A stretch of 64,000 bases of DNA from Hypericum androsaemum (lineage: Eukaryota; Streptophyta; Magnoliopsida; Malpighiales; Hypericaceae), in assembly GCA_963995505.1 (NCBI GenBank), contig OZ023194.1:9730428-9794427 (forward strand), read 5' to 3'. The position numbers and the translations under genes were made by a program. A model generated the notes under the pieces. It had not been told where the DNA came from. It saw nothing but the letters and a program-made list of their open reading frames with translations, and searched no databases. Within the stretch, counting starts at the first letter, position 1, and each line of letters begins with the position of its first letter. Below, one piece after another: positions 1-12,553 of the stretch.

Positions 1-299
1 ATTACATAATATTTTTTAGAGGAGAAAAAATTAATAAGGTTAATTAATTAATTATAAAAAAATATTTATAACATTAAATAAAGGTTAGACAACCTTGGTA
101 ATATGCCTAATAAATGTGATTTCAAACAAGAAATGAAAAGGACAAATTCATTCTAAAGTGTCAGATTTTTTTCATTTTGAAGGAAATTTCTTTTAATGTG
201 GGCAGTAAAGAAGAGTTAAAACTTGACCCAACGAAATAAAGTGTTAAAATTCAAAGACATGACTATTATTATGTCAACATTGCAGCAAGGTAGCCAACT

Positions 300-3137
300 T
301 GCATTCCAAATAAAGGCATCCTCTCTCGCTGACGATGAGATTAAATCCGCGGCCTTTGTAGAAAGGCTCTTGGCGCTGATGGCTACCCGGGCTTGTTCTA
401 CCACCATTAATGACACATTATTGGGCCTGATCTTTTGGCCCTCGTCAAGAATCTCTTTGATTCGGCCACTATCTCACTGGTGCTTAATAAGATATTCATC
501 GCCTTGATCCTTAAAGGCCTGATCTTTTTGGACTTTGTAAATTCGCTTACAAGTTCTACTCCAAAGTTCTAGCCAACCGTCTTAAGTCCATTATGTCATC
601 TTTCATTCATGAATCTCAAGGTGCCTTTGTCAGGTCGTTGTATCCAAGACAACATCATTATTGCTCATGAAATCTTTCATCATCTTAAGAACACGGTCAA
701 AGGAAGAACTTATCCACGGTCATTAAGATTGACCTTAAAAAGGCCTTCGACTTGGTTAACTAGCATTTTCTTGAGCATGTCCTTCTTAGGTTGGGCTTCC
801 CTGACAAATGGATTTGTTGTGTCCTGAGTTGCGTCACCATAACTTCTTATAATGTTGTCTTTAATAGTCAGTCTGGGTCTTGGTTCAACTCCTCTATAGG
901 TAATAGGCAAGGGGATCCTTTATTCCCTTTCCTTTTTCTCTTCATCTCTGACACTCTTGTCCATTTCCTAAACAATGCTAGGGTTACTGGCTTGTTTAGT
1001 GGTTTCCAATTCAATCAGCACTGCCCTACGATTTTCTAGGTTCTCTTTACTGATGATACCTTATCTTCGCAAGGCTTCTTCGATTGAAGCTATCGCCATT
1101 AAGACTTTGTTCATCCACTTTTTTAACTGTTCTGGGCAAGTGATTAACTTCTCTAAGTCCAGCATTTGCTTAGAGGGTGGAAAACTCAGGCCAATATTTC
1201 TTCTATTTCCAATATCCTTAGGATGAAGCCCGTGCCTTCCAATGATAAGTACTTAGGTCTTCCTTCTATGTAGGAAAGATCTAAGCGTGATGCCCTTAGC
1301 TTTATACTTGACTGCGTTACTAAGAAAACTGCCAGTTGGAAGCAAAAGCTCCTCTCCACAGCTGAGAGGGAGGTAATTATCAAATCAGCCCTTTTTGCCA
1401 TCCCCTCGTATGTGATGCAATGCCTCCTCTTCCCTAAAACTTTTTGCCATAAGCTTGACACCTCATTGCCAAGTTCTGATGGTCTGGGGACCCTGATACT
1501 CGTCGTATACTTTGGATTAGTTGGCAAAAATTGACCGACTCTAAGAAGTAGGGTGGCTTGGGCTTCAAAGATTTTTGGATTTTCAATCTTACTTTGTTCG
1601 GTAAGCAAATCTGAATGCTCAACTTTAACCCTGATTCAGTTTGTTTTCGTATCCTAAAGGGCATGTACTTCCTGAATTCTAACTTAATTCATGCTAAAAA
1701 AGGGCGCTTGCCCTCCTAGGTTTGGAACAGCTTGCTTACTGGTCTTAATTCTATCTCTCATGGTCTTCTCTCAAGGAATTGTGATTGCCACAACTCGTAT
1801 ATCTGGATTGACCATTGGATTTCTGACCTCCCAGGGTCTAGAATTCCTCTCCTCCTTCGGTCACGCATGCACTTAACTCTGTCTCTGATCTTTTTTGTGC
1901 TAATACTATGACTTGGAATTGGAACCTCTTATACTCGCTCTTTTTGCTCACTGAATTGCATGTCATTGCTCATATCCAAATTGGTACCTCGGATATCCCT
2001 GATAAATTAATTTGGAGATTTACTAATGATGGTTGTTATTCTGTTAAAAATGGCTATCATCACCTGAAAAATAATATTGCTTTGGTTATTGCTGCTATGA
2101 CTGCTAGCCCTAGTAAATCATTTTTTTGATCCTGATATTTGAAATTGATTTGGAAAATGCAGGTGGCTCATAAGATCGAGATGTTCATATGGCGTTTAGC
2201 CAAGAATGAGATTCCTACTTCTTTTAATTTACATATATGGGCAATCTTCATGCATCTAATTTGTGCAATATCTGTTGTTGGGCTCCCGAATCTATGTTTC
2301 ACATGCTTTTCGAATGCTCTCACAGGAGAGCCACCTAGTTTGCGAACTCCCTTACTAGTTTGCTTCCTCCTCAGGATTGTCATCTTTTTGGTTCTTGGCT
2401 TGAAATGATCTTCGGCCTTTTGAAATCCTCTGGCACTAAATGGCTTATTCCTCATGTGATCCATATTGATTGGTCAATCTAGTTGGCTAGAAATAAGTTT
2501 ATTTTTTAGGGGACTACCATTGCTCATAAAGATTTGGCTTGGTCTGCTGCTCACTTTTGTAATGAATTCTTGCAGGCAAACCACCCCCAAGCCAACATTG
2601 ACCCAACTCATTCTTCACGGGCTACCCCTTAAGCGGGAGACATGAAGCTTAACTGTGACGCTTCTTGGGTTAACTACCATCCTCTTGTAGGCATTGCAGT
2701 TATTGCCCGTGACCACCAAAGCCTCGTCTCCGGAGGTCAGACCTTCCTTTTTTTGATTTTCTCACCTTTTGAAGCCGAACTCAAGGCAATCAAGCTCGTG
2801 TTCTCCTTAGCTCTGGATCTTTTTTTCCCTCTTCTTTTGTCACCATCAAGATGGATTGTAGCCTTACCATACTTTTTTTGACCTCCCTTGATCATGTCTT
2901 TAATGTGAGGTAGAACTCCTTGTAATAAAGATTAGGAATGCTCTTCTTCTGTTACCTAGATGTTCTATAACTCATATTCCCCGTACTTGTAATTTTGTTA
3001 CCGATAGGCTTAGCAATCGGTGTAGATTAAACAAACTCTCCCTGGATTGGATCTCCAATCATCCTCCGGGGCTAGATGTATTCCTCTTGTCGAATTTTCT
3101 GACGTAATATTATTATGATGTTTCATTGAAAAAAAAA
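300..3137 (+). mobile_element. Decayed LINE (L1-type non-LTR retrotransposon), reverse transcriptase to poly(A) tail
   Basis: This is the 3' part of a plant LINE, broken by many stops and frameshifts. Translated pieces in family order are: the segment before the reverse transcriptase (ADGYPGLFYHH near 378-410), the reverse transcriptase with SGRCIQDNIIIAHE near 630-680, RQGDPL near 905-922 and the catalytic box read as FTDDT near 1046 (usually F/YADD), a zf-RVT zinc-finger region near 2140-2330, and an RNase H domain from about 2640 with LNCDASW and a following EAELKAI. The element ends in a run of A at 3129-3137. I could not identify the endonuclease ORF or a target-site duplication, so the 5' limit is approximate. 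It cannot encode working proteins. Confidence 0.88.
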
Positions 3138-4063
3138 TCAGAAACTCTTTACGCAATAAAATGAGAAAGAGGTGGGGGAAGAAGAAAGAAAAAAGAATTT
3201 TATTTTTAAACTTTATGAATTCTATTTTTTAGTTGGGGTATAATAACCTTTTTTTAATATGATAATTTTAGTATTTATGAATGTGAATATTTCTATAACT
3301 CTGTATCTTAAGTGTCTATTTCAAATAACACAAAATTTTTTAATCTCTTTAACCCTAATTTCTTTGCAAATATAATCATAAATACTGCAAATAATTTTTG
3401 TTTGTTTGTATGTCATGAAATCCTAGAAGATGAAATGATATAAAATGTGGTAGTACTTATCTGCTAATTTATTTTGGAGAATTGTCAACTGATAATTAGA
3501 GAAAAGCTACAACTTGTAATTTTTCCATATCAGGTAATGCTGACCCCTAATGAGTTAATTAAAGTTCTTTGTCGATGTGATTTTACATGTAAATATCTGT
3601 ACACCCATAATTTATCCTAATTCTATCTAATGAATGAGAGCGGATTCAATGGTGAGTACATAGGGATATATTGATGGTATGCACATACATCTGGACCGTT
3701 TGATGGGATTAAAAAATTCGTTTATAGAATCATAGGAGCAAAATTGGTATTTGATACCAAAACCCTGCTACCCCACATCGCCAGCAGTTATGGAAAGGAG
3801 AGAGAGAGAGAGTGCCAATTGTGGAGAGAAAAACAGAAACCACAATATTCAGACCCAATAAACTGTGTTATTCTTGATTTGTGTCTAAATCGTAAATATG
3901 TTCTCTATTTTGAAACTTTGAGTACTTTCCTTTTCGTCGGACATCAGTTGAAACTTGGAGGTAATCACAAATTTCATTTTTGGGGTATTTAGTGTTTAAG
4001 TTCTTCACTTTTAAAGGATTTAGGGTTCATGTTCACTCTTATTTTTTTCGTGATTCAAGGCAT
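3138..4063. other. Intergenic, no gene recognised
   Basis: This AT-rich stretch holds a short GA run near 3799-3812. An 82-codon open frame at 3744-3992 has no recognisable domain, and I do not treat it as a gene. Confidence 0.6.
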
Positions 4064-4080
4064 GCCGGCCCTGTTTGACG

Positions 4081-4180
4081 AAACAGATTGGAAGCAGATA
4101 GCAGATTCTTAGCAGATAGCAGATAGCAGATTGAAGAATGCGTTTGGTAAAATTAACTAGCAGATAGCAGATTCAAGTTA
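4081..4180. repeat. Subterminal short repeats of the Harbinger element
   Basis: The motif AGCAGATAGCAGATT or close variants recurs several times within about 100 bases of the left end. Clustered subterminal motifs are common transposase or Myb-protein binding sites in DNA transposons. That role is inferred here. Confidence 0.5.
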
Positions 4181-4512
4181 GTAGATTATATATTTTTGGT
4201 TAAATTAATTATTAATTTATAAATTAAGCTTAAATAAATAATTTAAATTATTTATTTAAATTAAGTTTAAATAAATAATTTAATATATTTAAATTAAAAT
4301 AATAATAATTTAATATATTACTTATATATATTTCCAAATAAATATTTTGATAAAAGAAAAATAGTTAACTTATTGAATATATTAATTGGTAGGAGATATG
4401 AATAATAATAAGAATAATAAGACCATGTCATTTACTGTAGTAGTTAAATCAATAATTATTACAACATCTTAAAAGAACATTGTATTATCATTTATTATAA
4501 TTCTTATAATTA

Positions 4513-5897
4513 CATCAAACTAAAAGCAATTTGATCTCTTAATGCATGCATCTGCAGTGATCCTTGATCTTGACTGGTTTCATATTGTCGATTCAGATCA
4601 ATATCACCTAATTGATCAGGTAGCGTGAATGATGAATTTTCAGCAAACCTTGTTAAAATTGCATCTTCTGAGGAATTCAATCCAACATAATTATGAAGAC
4701 CCATCATTGCAATAACAATATCTCTCTGCGTCTTGAATGAGAATGAAGGCATGACACGTACTATTTTCCATCTTGCTTTCCATACTCCAAACGTTCATTC
4801 AATGCAACTTCTAAGAGAAGCGTGTAATTGATTGAAAAGCTCTTTATGCCCTCTTGCTTGACGGCCATGTTGATATTCAGCTAAATGATATCTTTTACCT
4901 CTATATGGTCCGAGAAATCCATCCATTTGTGAATATCCAGAATCTACCAAATAATATTTTCCTACATGAATATTTACACTCACGTTAAAAAATAACAAAA
5001 AATATATATTGTACTATATAAATGGAAAACAAAAATTACTGTTGTTATGAATACCTGGCGGTGGTTTTGGAAATTTATACTCTTATTTTCTTAAAGCATC
5101 TTAAAGATTCGAGCATCATGAGCTGTACCTTCCCAACTTGCTAATACAAACGTTATTTGCATGTTAAAACTGCACACTGCCATAATATTCTGAGTTGTCA
5201 CTCCTTTTCTACCAAGAAAGCGAATTTGATCATTTAGAGGTACAACTGCAGGTACATGAACTCCATCAATAGCTCCAATGCAATCCTAATAAAATAAAAC
5301 AAATATAGTAACTAGTATCTTTAAAAATTAGATAAACAAAGTGCACCAATAAAACAAGAAAATATTGTTCTACTAAAATATAGTAAACTTTTACCTTAAA
5401 ATATGGCATATATCTCGAATCACCTTCAATCTCAATTGGAATCGAAGTAAATAAAGGATCTTGTGGCTTTATTAAATCTGTCGCCAGATGTAATACTATC
5501 TCCAATACTTCATGAAAATTTCTGCTCACTGTCTCTCTGGAATATTGAAATCGTTCTTGTACTTATCTCATTGAAGCACCAAAGCAAGTTAAAAAATAAA
5601 CATACATAGTTTCTCCAGCATAGACATACTTCTAGAATTACAAAATCTATATGTTGTCTCTAAGTCACTACATAGCTTTATCAAAGTTTTCTTATCCATT
5701 CTAAACATATTAAGACATCTTTTCGGATGTCCATTCAATATTTTAAGAACCCACTTATGTCCCGATAGTAGTGAATTATAGCACGGCTCCTTATATATGT
5801 GCTTGCAAAAATATTCAGATAAAGTTCCAACAATGAAGACCACTGCTTTATTTATCTCATTCTCTTCTTCAATTTCTTGCCACATAGCAATATCCAT
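4513..5897 (-). pseudogene. PIF/Harbinger DDE transposase (HARBI1-like), broken
   Basis: Reading from 5897 leftward, the N-terminal part has the family segment NGHPKRCLNMFRM (near 5720). The DDE_4 nuclease domain follows: CIGAIDGVHVPA with the first Asp (5285-5250), WEGTAHDAR with the second Asp (near 5125), KYYLVDSGY (near 4955), and HASLRSCIE with the likely catalytic Glu (near 4800). It ends with FKTQRDIVIA and the conserved LHNY. Two introns can be placed: 5286-5394 and 4962-5054, both GT-AG. Breaks are a frameshift and stop between 5530 and 5590, a one-base loss plus a stop near 5070-5095, and a TGA directly after the catalytic Glu (near 4797). All three acidic residues survive, but the gene cannot make a full product. 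Confidence 0.85.
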
Positions 5898-5959
5898 CTA
5901 TAAAGTAAAGAAAAGTAGGAAAAAATTAGATTTAGCAAAAAAAAAAAAAATTTGATAAC

Positions 5960-7030
5960 AAACTATTGCTTCTTATATTGTTCATCCAGCCACCATAATT
6001 TGTCATCCGCACTTTTCAAAGTATTATACATCTCCCTCTTCTCTTTGCTCTCCATCAATGACATTGCAAATGAGTGCTTCTCAGATCTCATAACAAAACC
6101 AGGTAAGGCAAATATGTCAGCCATAATTTCTCCAATTCCACAATCAAGTTTGTCACCAAGAGTATGCTTAAGGACGTGAATTCTGGACTCGGCGTTAGCA
6201 TCAAAACTGTTGCACAAAGTTTTAATACTTTCTGAGAACTTTTCAACAGTAGTCAGCTTCTTTTTTCCTTTCCTATAATCACTTTTTCTTTGTGGTGAAG
6301 AAGTAGAAGCTTCATTTCTTCGTCTTTTCTTCTCATTTATCTGGAGTTGACTTCATCACTATCTTGACTTTTAGACTTTTCAGTCAAAATGTCTAAACTA
6401 TGATTCAGATAATCAGAATCCTCGCTATCTTCCTGAATATTTTCAACATAATGTTCTTTTTGAAAATTAATATCATGAACATTATTTGATGATGGTGCCC
6501 GTGCATATTCTCCAGTAGCCATACCACCCATAAATATCAAACAGTATTTATCATACAACTCTTTTCCTATGCCTTTTCCACGCAACTTGGCACATTCAGG
6601 ATAATTCTGTAGATTGAGAAATTAATTTAAATAATTAGTCATTTTAAATTAGCATAATAACATATTAAACACTTTCAAATATATAATTTACCTTGATTTT
6701 ATCTTTCCACCGTTCCTCGGAAGCATCAACTGTCCCTTTTACAGGATCCCATCCCAAACTCGTGTCTGAGCCTATTAACGTTCTCCACAACTTAAATTGA
6801 TCTTTCATCCAATTCCACTTGCTTTTCAATTGACATCATTTATAATCATAACCGTCATGTTTTAATTCTTTGTCGATATATTGCCAACCCTTATTTCCCC
6901 ACATGCCACCAGCTCTAAACCCGTCGCTTGTTCCTCTAACGCATATGTTAACAAACAAATTGAATTGTTCTTCTATCCAATTAGCTCTTGAACTATTAAT
7001 ACTTCCGGCTATCTTATTTTTTCGAGACAT
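5960..7030 (-). pseudogene. Harbinger Myb/SANT-like DNA-binding protein (ORF1), broken
   Basis: The start codon at 7030 opens a Myb/SANT-like domain, with WIEEQFNLFVNICVRG and then GWQYIDKEL near 6985-6870. An in-frame TGA at about 6836-6838 interrupts it. The domain continues past it with LKSKWNWMKDQF near 6825-6790. An intron of about 90 bases lies near 6606-6691, followed by RGKGIGKELYDKY and an acidic linker. After a frameshift near 6340 comes a helical C-terminal part (SRIHVLKHTLGDKLD near 6190-6140). In PIF/Harbinger elements this protein binds the element ends and brings the transposase into the nucleus. Its presence beside the transposase confirms the family assignment. Confidence 0.78.
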
Positions 7031-8425
7031 CTATATTACGATACAAAATTATAATTGTTAATTCATACTATAAATCATACAAATCATCTAATGCAAACAA
7101 TAAAACTCCACAATACTTCATTTCAAATAAGAGCGCAATATATAACAAAAAATTATTTTGCTTATCAGTTTAAAAAATTACTAGTGAATTATCATATATT
7201 AGAGGTTATTCTACAGTTACTTTGTTAGCTTGTTGTATTATTTTGCTTTGTTTTATCTCGTGTCTTTAGTATTTTGTGCTTTCTATAAGTAATTTTGTGT
7301 CGTTGAAGGGTGGACCGAAGAATAAATTTCCATTGCACTTCTTCGTTAACGAACTTGTATTTTCTTTTTTACCCTAGTCTTAAACTCAAATCTCAATTTC
7401 CTACATCACCCTTTATCACCTAAATTAGGCCTCAAATATCATTTTAGTAATAAGAATTGGAACAACAAATTTCTTAACAATGATCATAACATTTTTTCCC
7501 TTAACAGTGGATGTTTAGTAGTGGTGTACATATATAAAAATGCTTCAAAATGTACACAGTGGTATAATTAAAGATTTCCTTAAGTAATAGTGAAAGTTTT
7601 TGTTAATTTCAATCAAAAAATAATATTATTGCTTGGCTAAAGAAAAATCTTAATCAATATCGTTACCCCAATAAAAATACAAAATAATTAAATAGAATCA
7701 ATAATGAGCTCAATAATTTTTTAAACTGATAAGCAAAATAATTTTAATCTTAATCAATGCCATACAATTATATATTCACTATGAAGAGAAAATTAATATC
7801 AACGTAACATAAAATAATAAATTATAATCTTACCTTGGAGGTTGGATGCTTCAAAGTTAGATATTTTCTTTTGCAACAAAATTTCAAATTCCTGTACCGC
7901 CAAACAATAATATTAATTAGCAAATAAAAAATATATAAATTGATAAAACAAAAAGAAAAAATAGCTATGGTTTCATCTTCTCTCACCTGTGGGAGAATGA
8001 GAGGTCACGGCACCAATTTTTTAATACCTAAATATTATTATTTATATAGTGAATGAGGAAAAATCTTAAGGATAAAAACTGATTGTAAATTATAATCTTA
8101 TCTTAATCTAATTTGAATTATTAGTTAAAAGAAAATCTATTAATATCTGTTTAGTTGATTAGAATTTTTAATTTTTTAAATAATTTTTAAGAAAAAAATA
8201 TCTTAATATTTTAAATAGTAGTTAAAAAGATCTCCTAATATTTATTGAATAGAATAGAATCTTTAATTTTTTTTAGATAATTACAAAATAAACCTAAACT
8301 ACTCCTAAATTACTAGTAGATTATAATCTACTAGTTTTACCAAACACGGAGATTGTAGATCTACTCTTAATCTACCAAATAACTACTATCTATTCTTCAA
8401 ATACTAGTTTCCAAACAGGGCCGCC

Positions 8426-9320
8426 ATTGTGATAACGGTTTATTATATCACCGTCGTCTTTTTTACGAGTGCCGCCACTGTCATCTCCCACAGTCTACTC
8501 CATCCACCCTGGCGTCGTAGTCCGACTCTTTCTCCGCTCCGGCGAGTTCCTCTCCCGCACCGGAGCACGAAACTTCCCTTAATATATTTTATGAGTGTGA
8601 GCTTTTAAATTGTCGATTTTATCTTTACTTTGGCAGAGTAATGATAACTAATGACGAGTTTCTATTACGTCTCTGCAGAGAATCTGTGCTTCAACGGATA
8701 TATTTTATATTTATTGACTATAGAGTTCATTAAATAAGTCTATATCGCCAATCACTTGATCTTTCTCAAACTAAAATCATGACCCAAAAAAAAAAATTGT
8801 GGAAACAATTTAAATCTCACAAAAAAAAAATCATGAACCCACATCCTAGCTTCTAACAATTTATTAAAAGTGCAATTTAATACACTAGATTGGTATCTAA
8901 ACATTATGATGAACTTAAACGCGGTCAAAAGGAAGATAATTTTTAACTACTATTCAACCATTTTGAATTAAAATTGTTAGTTAACCAATTGTTAATTTTC
9001 TGATTCAAAATTGGACCACAGAGTGTCAGATAATTAAATAGTGAACCCACATTTGCGATCACAATTTCTAACTTTTTATCAGTGTAATTTATTGTGCTAG
9101 AAAATGTATTTGTAGCATTAACAGATGCACAAAACAATATCCAAAACAAGATTAAAGTTTTTAGTTAACCGGTCAGTAATTTTTTGATTCAAAACTTAAC
9201 TCTAGCAAGTGTAGAGGTATACCTCGTCAATAATTTAATTGGTATATCGTAAGGGTAAAAGACTAATGGCGTTAGCCATTTAATCTAGTTAACTGAGGTT
9301 TTTTTCAAGCAATAATTGAG
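8426..9320. other. Intergenic, no gene recognised
   Basis: A short GC-rich stretch (about 8450-8580) is followed by AT-rich sequence. No domain, repeat or RNA gene was recognised. Confidence 0.55.
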
Positions 9321-9732
9321 ATTCCAATGTTCGTTCATGGGGAACAAGAGCTGGCTGGACGGGGAGACACAGGCAATGGGCCTGATTTTTTTAAGGCTGG
9401 GTTCACGGCCCGAAATATGAGAGTTTCTGAAAGCCCTATGAAGCCGACCTATCCGGACAATTCCCTTTCAAGGCAAGAAGCCGGCCAACCCGGATTACCA
9501 AGATTGATGGTGACAAATTATATAACTCAAGATCGGTGACACATCAAGGAGACACAAATGTGGCACTTTGGGACTTTGCAAAGAGGCTTGCATGGCATAG
9601 GAAGGAGACATTACAGCTATCCTCCAATATTGCACGAAGTTGTCACGAACACGAGCAATCGAAAGGTACTTCCTATTTAGTTCGCTTTTTGCTAAACAGA
9701 CATGTATCATCTTATTGATCTTTTGGATAGAT
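9321..9732. other. Unassigned sequence with short open frames
   Basis: Two short + strand open frames (9327-9539 and 9536-9718) overlap and have compositions that could come from an old transposon. I recognise no domain. The left copy of the 12-bp LINE target duplication begins at 9733. Confidence 0.4.
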
Positions 9733-9744
9733 GATTAATGCTTT
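9733..9744. repeat. 12-bp target-site duplication of the LINE, left copy
   Basis: GATTAATGCTTT here is identical to 13866-13877. The last bases merge with the T run of the LINE tail, so the exact length is ambiguous by a few bases. Confidence 0.85.
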
Positions 9745-10224
9745 TTTTGTCAGTAAAATTATCTTATGTATGAAGAGTAATATTTGTAACTAAAGGAAGC
9801 CACTCCTCAAAAAGAGCCACGGAGTTTTCCGAAGGCCAAAAGAAATAGCCAAAGCTGCACAAATTCATAGCATAAAAACCCAACCGAAGAAAAAAAAATC
9901 AGAACTCCTACCCCAACACAGAATCCAGGTAGAGCAGGAGGTCCTGGTACCCAAAGTCTCTCGTAGATTTTTCCCACGGGATCCATTCGTTGGCGTGAAA
10001 ATAGATAGAATGTGTGACAAACTCTCTGTTGCACACAGTTACCAAATCTCCCACATGACAGTACCAAAAATAGCAAACCAAACCTTGTTCAGCATACCTC
10101 CTTTCACTAGTCGAATCTAAAAAGACAATGAGGAACCTAGAGACGGACCCACACACCAACTAATACCAACTTTCCTTGCAAAAAAGTTCCAAGTAAGCCA
10201 AGTGATTGGGCAGTGCAGCAGGAG

Positions 10225-10548
10225 TGTTACGAATTCAGCAACTTAGAGAACAAAATGCGCAAAGAACACAAACACAAGAGATTACGTGGTTCGGCTTAAT
10301 GCCTACGTCCACGGTGAGAAAGAAGAACTTTTATTGATGGATTCAAGTCACAAAGCCATACAGAACCCTTGGGTAACACGTCCTTATAGAATAGATGAAC
10401 CCTTGGAGTACAAAAAATCTATTTAGGTCATCCTATGAGTCCAAAACAAGAGTCCGAGCAAAATAAAAAATAGCTGTCAGCACCACCTAGCGGTTGCTAG
10501 GCCAACCCACATTTTCACCATTGCTTATTTCTTTGACATATCCCAACA
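10225..10548 (-). repeat. 3' LTR of the Copia element
   Basis: On the - strand it starts TGTTGGGATATGTC and ends in TAACA. It is preceded by the purine-rich AAGGTGAAGAT polypurine tract. It matches 12554-12919 over most of its length but lacks an internal stretch rich in CTAGCGG motifs. Confidence 0.88.
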
Positions 10549-11350
10549 ATCTTCACCTTGGCAAGAAAAATATCCTTTGCGAAAATCATGAAGTTTCACC
10601 TGAACTTCAACAAACTTCACCCTGATGAAACACCGTCCCATGAAGAACCATGAGAACTTGCAAAACCAAACCGACTCTTCTGAATCTACCTCGAACCATA
10701 GATAACCACCATTAATAAGACATCTCAACTTTCTCGCCACCTTTAGTTCAATTACTTGGAGCCAACTCCCAAACTCGAGCAACTCCCGAGCTTGCTTGAC
10801 CTATTTTCTCCAACCTCCATCGAACTCCAACTAACAAGTCTACCTGCTGAAGCAACCTTGTGACCAATTGATGCGCCCTATATTTTTCAGTTATCCCCAT
10901 GCTCTGCAACCTCGAACTGCTTTTTCACTAGACCTTCTTGCCTCATACGAATACTACGTGCCATAGCATACAAAGGGCAACTTTTTGTTCCACCAAGTAG
11001 AACACTCGACATGTCATAAACTTCACCGTTCGACCTTGAGTGAGATACCCAATTCGCCCGCGGTGCTATCAGCAGCTTTGCATGCCCAATGCCAAACCTA
11101 CCCAACACTTTTGACGTGCACGTCCCTTTAGAAAACCATAGCGGGGCCCAGCTAACAATGCTTTTCCGAGACAACCATGGCTCATTGCCAACCATGCTTT
11201 CACGAAACAACCATAGCTTGCTATCCATATTTCTGCGAATCCCAACTGCACTCATACCATCCATGTCAAGCCTTTGCTCCCTCATACGAACCAACCTTAT
11301 ATGATCTAAGTTTTTTTTCTCTCCATCGGAACCCAAAGATGTGACTCCAC
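10549..11350 (-). other. Copia internal 3' region, unassigned
   Basis: A - strand open frame of 149 codons (10887-11336) and smaller ones occur here. I cannot match them to integrase, reverse transcriptase or RNase H. They occupy the place where pol would be expected, so this may be rearranged filler sequence. Confidence 0.5.
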
Positions 11351-11674
11351 CTATAACCGTACCCCCACTAACCTGTAAGTATTCCTTGCATCTCTTTCAC
11401 CCTTCATCACTACTATAGCATCTTTGTCCACCTCAATCAGCCCGTCTACAACCTTATAGCCATACTTGCTACAATTAAAGGCTCCTAATGAGATAAAATT
11501 CCTCTCAAACTTCGAAACATGCCTAACCCCACACAACTTTCTCTCAAAACCATCCCACATCTTGATCCATATATCACCCATGCTGGTGATTCTACAAGCA
11601 GAACCATCACCCATAGTCACCATACCTAAATTAATGAACTTGTAGGTGTCGAACCACCCTCTTTTGGGCATCAT
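11351..11674 (-). pseudogene. Copia gag-pre-integrase-like segment
   Basis: This - strand open frame of 107 codons carries the conserved pattern found between the Copia protease and integrase: GWFDTYKF, VTMGDGSACRI and VRHVSKFERNFISLG. It stops before the HHCC integrase zinc region, which I could not find. The protease active site upstream (about 11675-11780) is not clearly preserved. Confidence 0.75.
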
Positions 11675-11777
11675 GTGAAATGAACAAGTGCTATCCTAAC
11701 TCTAGGAATAAGGGTGTTTGGACCTGATAAAATAGAAAGACAGTCACCATCCAACCCGTCCGAATAAGAAGCCACAT

Positions 11778-12527
11778 TCACAGAACCCGATCTTTTTTTC
11801 TTGCGATCCCGAGTTTTTTTGGACAATCCTTCTTCATGTTCCCTTTTTCTTCACACTCGAAGCAATTTTCTTTGAACCTCCTTGACCATGACTTGGATTC
11901 ATTTTCATCTTTTCCTCCACGATAATGGCTACCCCTCACAACCAGCCCTACTATTTGACCATCTCTAGTTTTCCTCCTTTGATAAAATTCTAGCAAAATA
12001 CTCGTGATATTCTCTAACATCAGAGACTCTTTCTCCCAAGTTAGAGTTGTAATCAAATTATCGTAGGAACATGGTAAGGAATTCAGGAGCAACAATGCCT
12101 TGTCTTCCTCCTCGAACTCCACATCAACCTTTCTCAAGTCGCTCACAAGTTGACTGAAATCATTAATGTGTTGGCTCAAATCCGAGCCCTCTTTCATCTT
12201 GAGCTAGTACAATCTTTGCTTAAGATAAAACTTGTTCGACAAAGACTTAGACATATACCTTGCCTCCAATTTCTTTCATACCTCAGCTGGTGACTCCTCA
12301 TCCATGACATGATACATGACACCATCCGCCAAGTACAAGCGAATCATCGCCACCGCCTTGGCCCCCATCTTCTTTCAATCTTGCTCTTCCATCTACTCAG
12401 GCTTCTTTTTCGAGAGCGTTATGACCATCCCTTGTTGCACGAGGAGATTATTGACACGTCTTTGCCATAACCCAAAATTTGATGAACCATCGAACTTCAC
12501 AAGAGCAAATTTTACGCCGTCCGACAT
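11778..12527 (-). pseudogene. Copia gag (UBN2-type) with a zinc knuckle, broken
   Basis: The likely start is the ATG at 12525-12527 (MSDGVKFALVKFDGSSN), just inside the primer-binding site. The gag core follows, with DLSQHINDFSQLVSDL and LLLNSLPCSYDNLITTLT near 12180-12030. In-frame stops interrupt the first half. The nucleic-acid-binding knuckle near 11860-11810 reads CFECEEKGNMKKDC: the spacing is CX2CX4HX4C, but Asn stands where His should be. Gag would form the particle that packages the element RNA. This copy could not do so unaided. Confidence 0.8.
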
Positions 12528-12539
12528 CCTCTAACCTTA

Positions 12540-12551
12540 GCTTGGATATCA
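12540..12551 (-). promoter_or_regulatory. Copia primer-binding site (initiator Met-tRNA type)
   Basis: On the - strand the sequence just inside the 5' LTR reads TGATATCCAAGC. It is a decayed match to the usual TGGTATCAGAGC primer site that pairs with initiator Met-tRNA. Confidence 0.65.
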
Positions 12552-12553
12552 CT

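Larger units (their letters stand above)
4067..8422 (-). mobile_element. PIF/Harbinger DNA transposon with terminal inverted repeats
   Basis: The left end reads GGCCCTGTTTG (4067-4077). The right end (8411-8422) is its inverted copy, CCAAACAGGGCC. The similarity continues imperfectly inward: TTTGGTAAAA and TAGTAGATTATA occur at both ends in opposite orientation. Both flanks carry GCC (4064-4066 and 8423-8425), consistent with the 3-bp duplication of this superfamily, although GCC is not the usual TWA target. The interior encodes the two proteins expected of PIF/Harbinger elements, a DDE transposase and a Myb/SANT-like DNA-binding protein, both on the - strand and both damaged. The left end has repeated AGCAGATAG motifs that may be subterminal binding sites. 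Confidence 0.88.

Noticed and set aside
9327..9718. Two overlapping short + strand open frames considered as a small gene
   Set aside because: No domain, no splice pattern and no conserved start context were seen. The sequence was left as unassigned.
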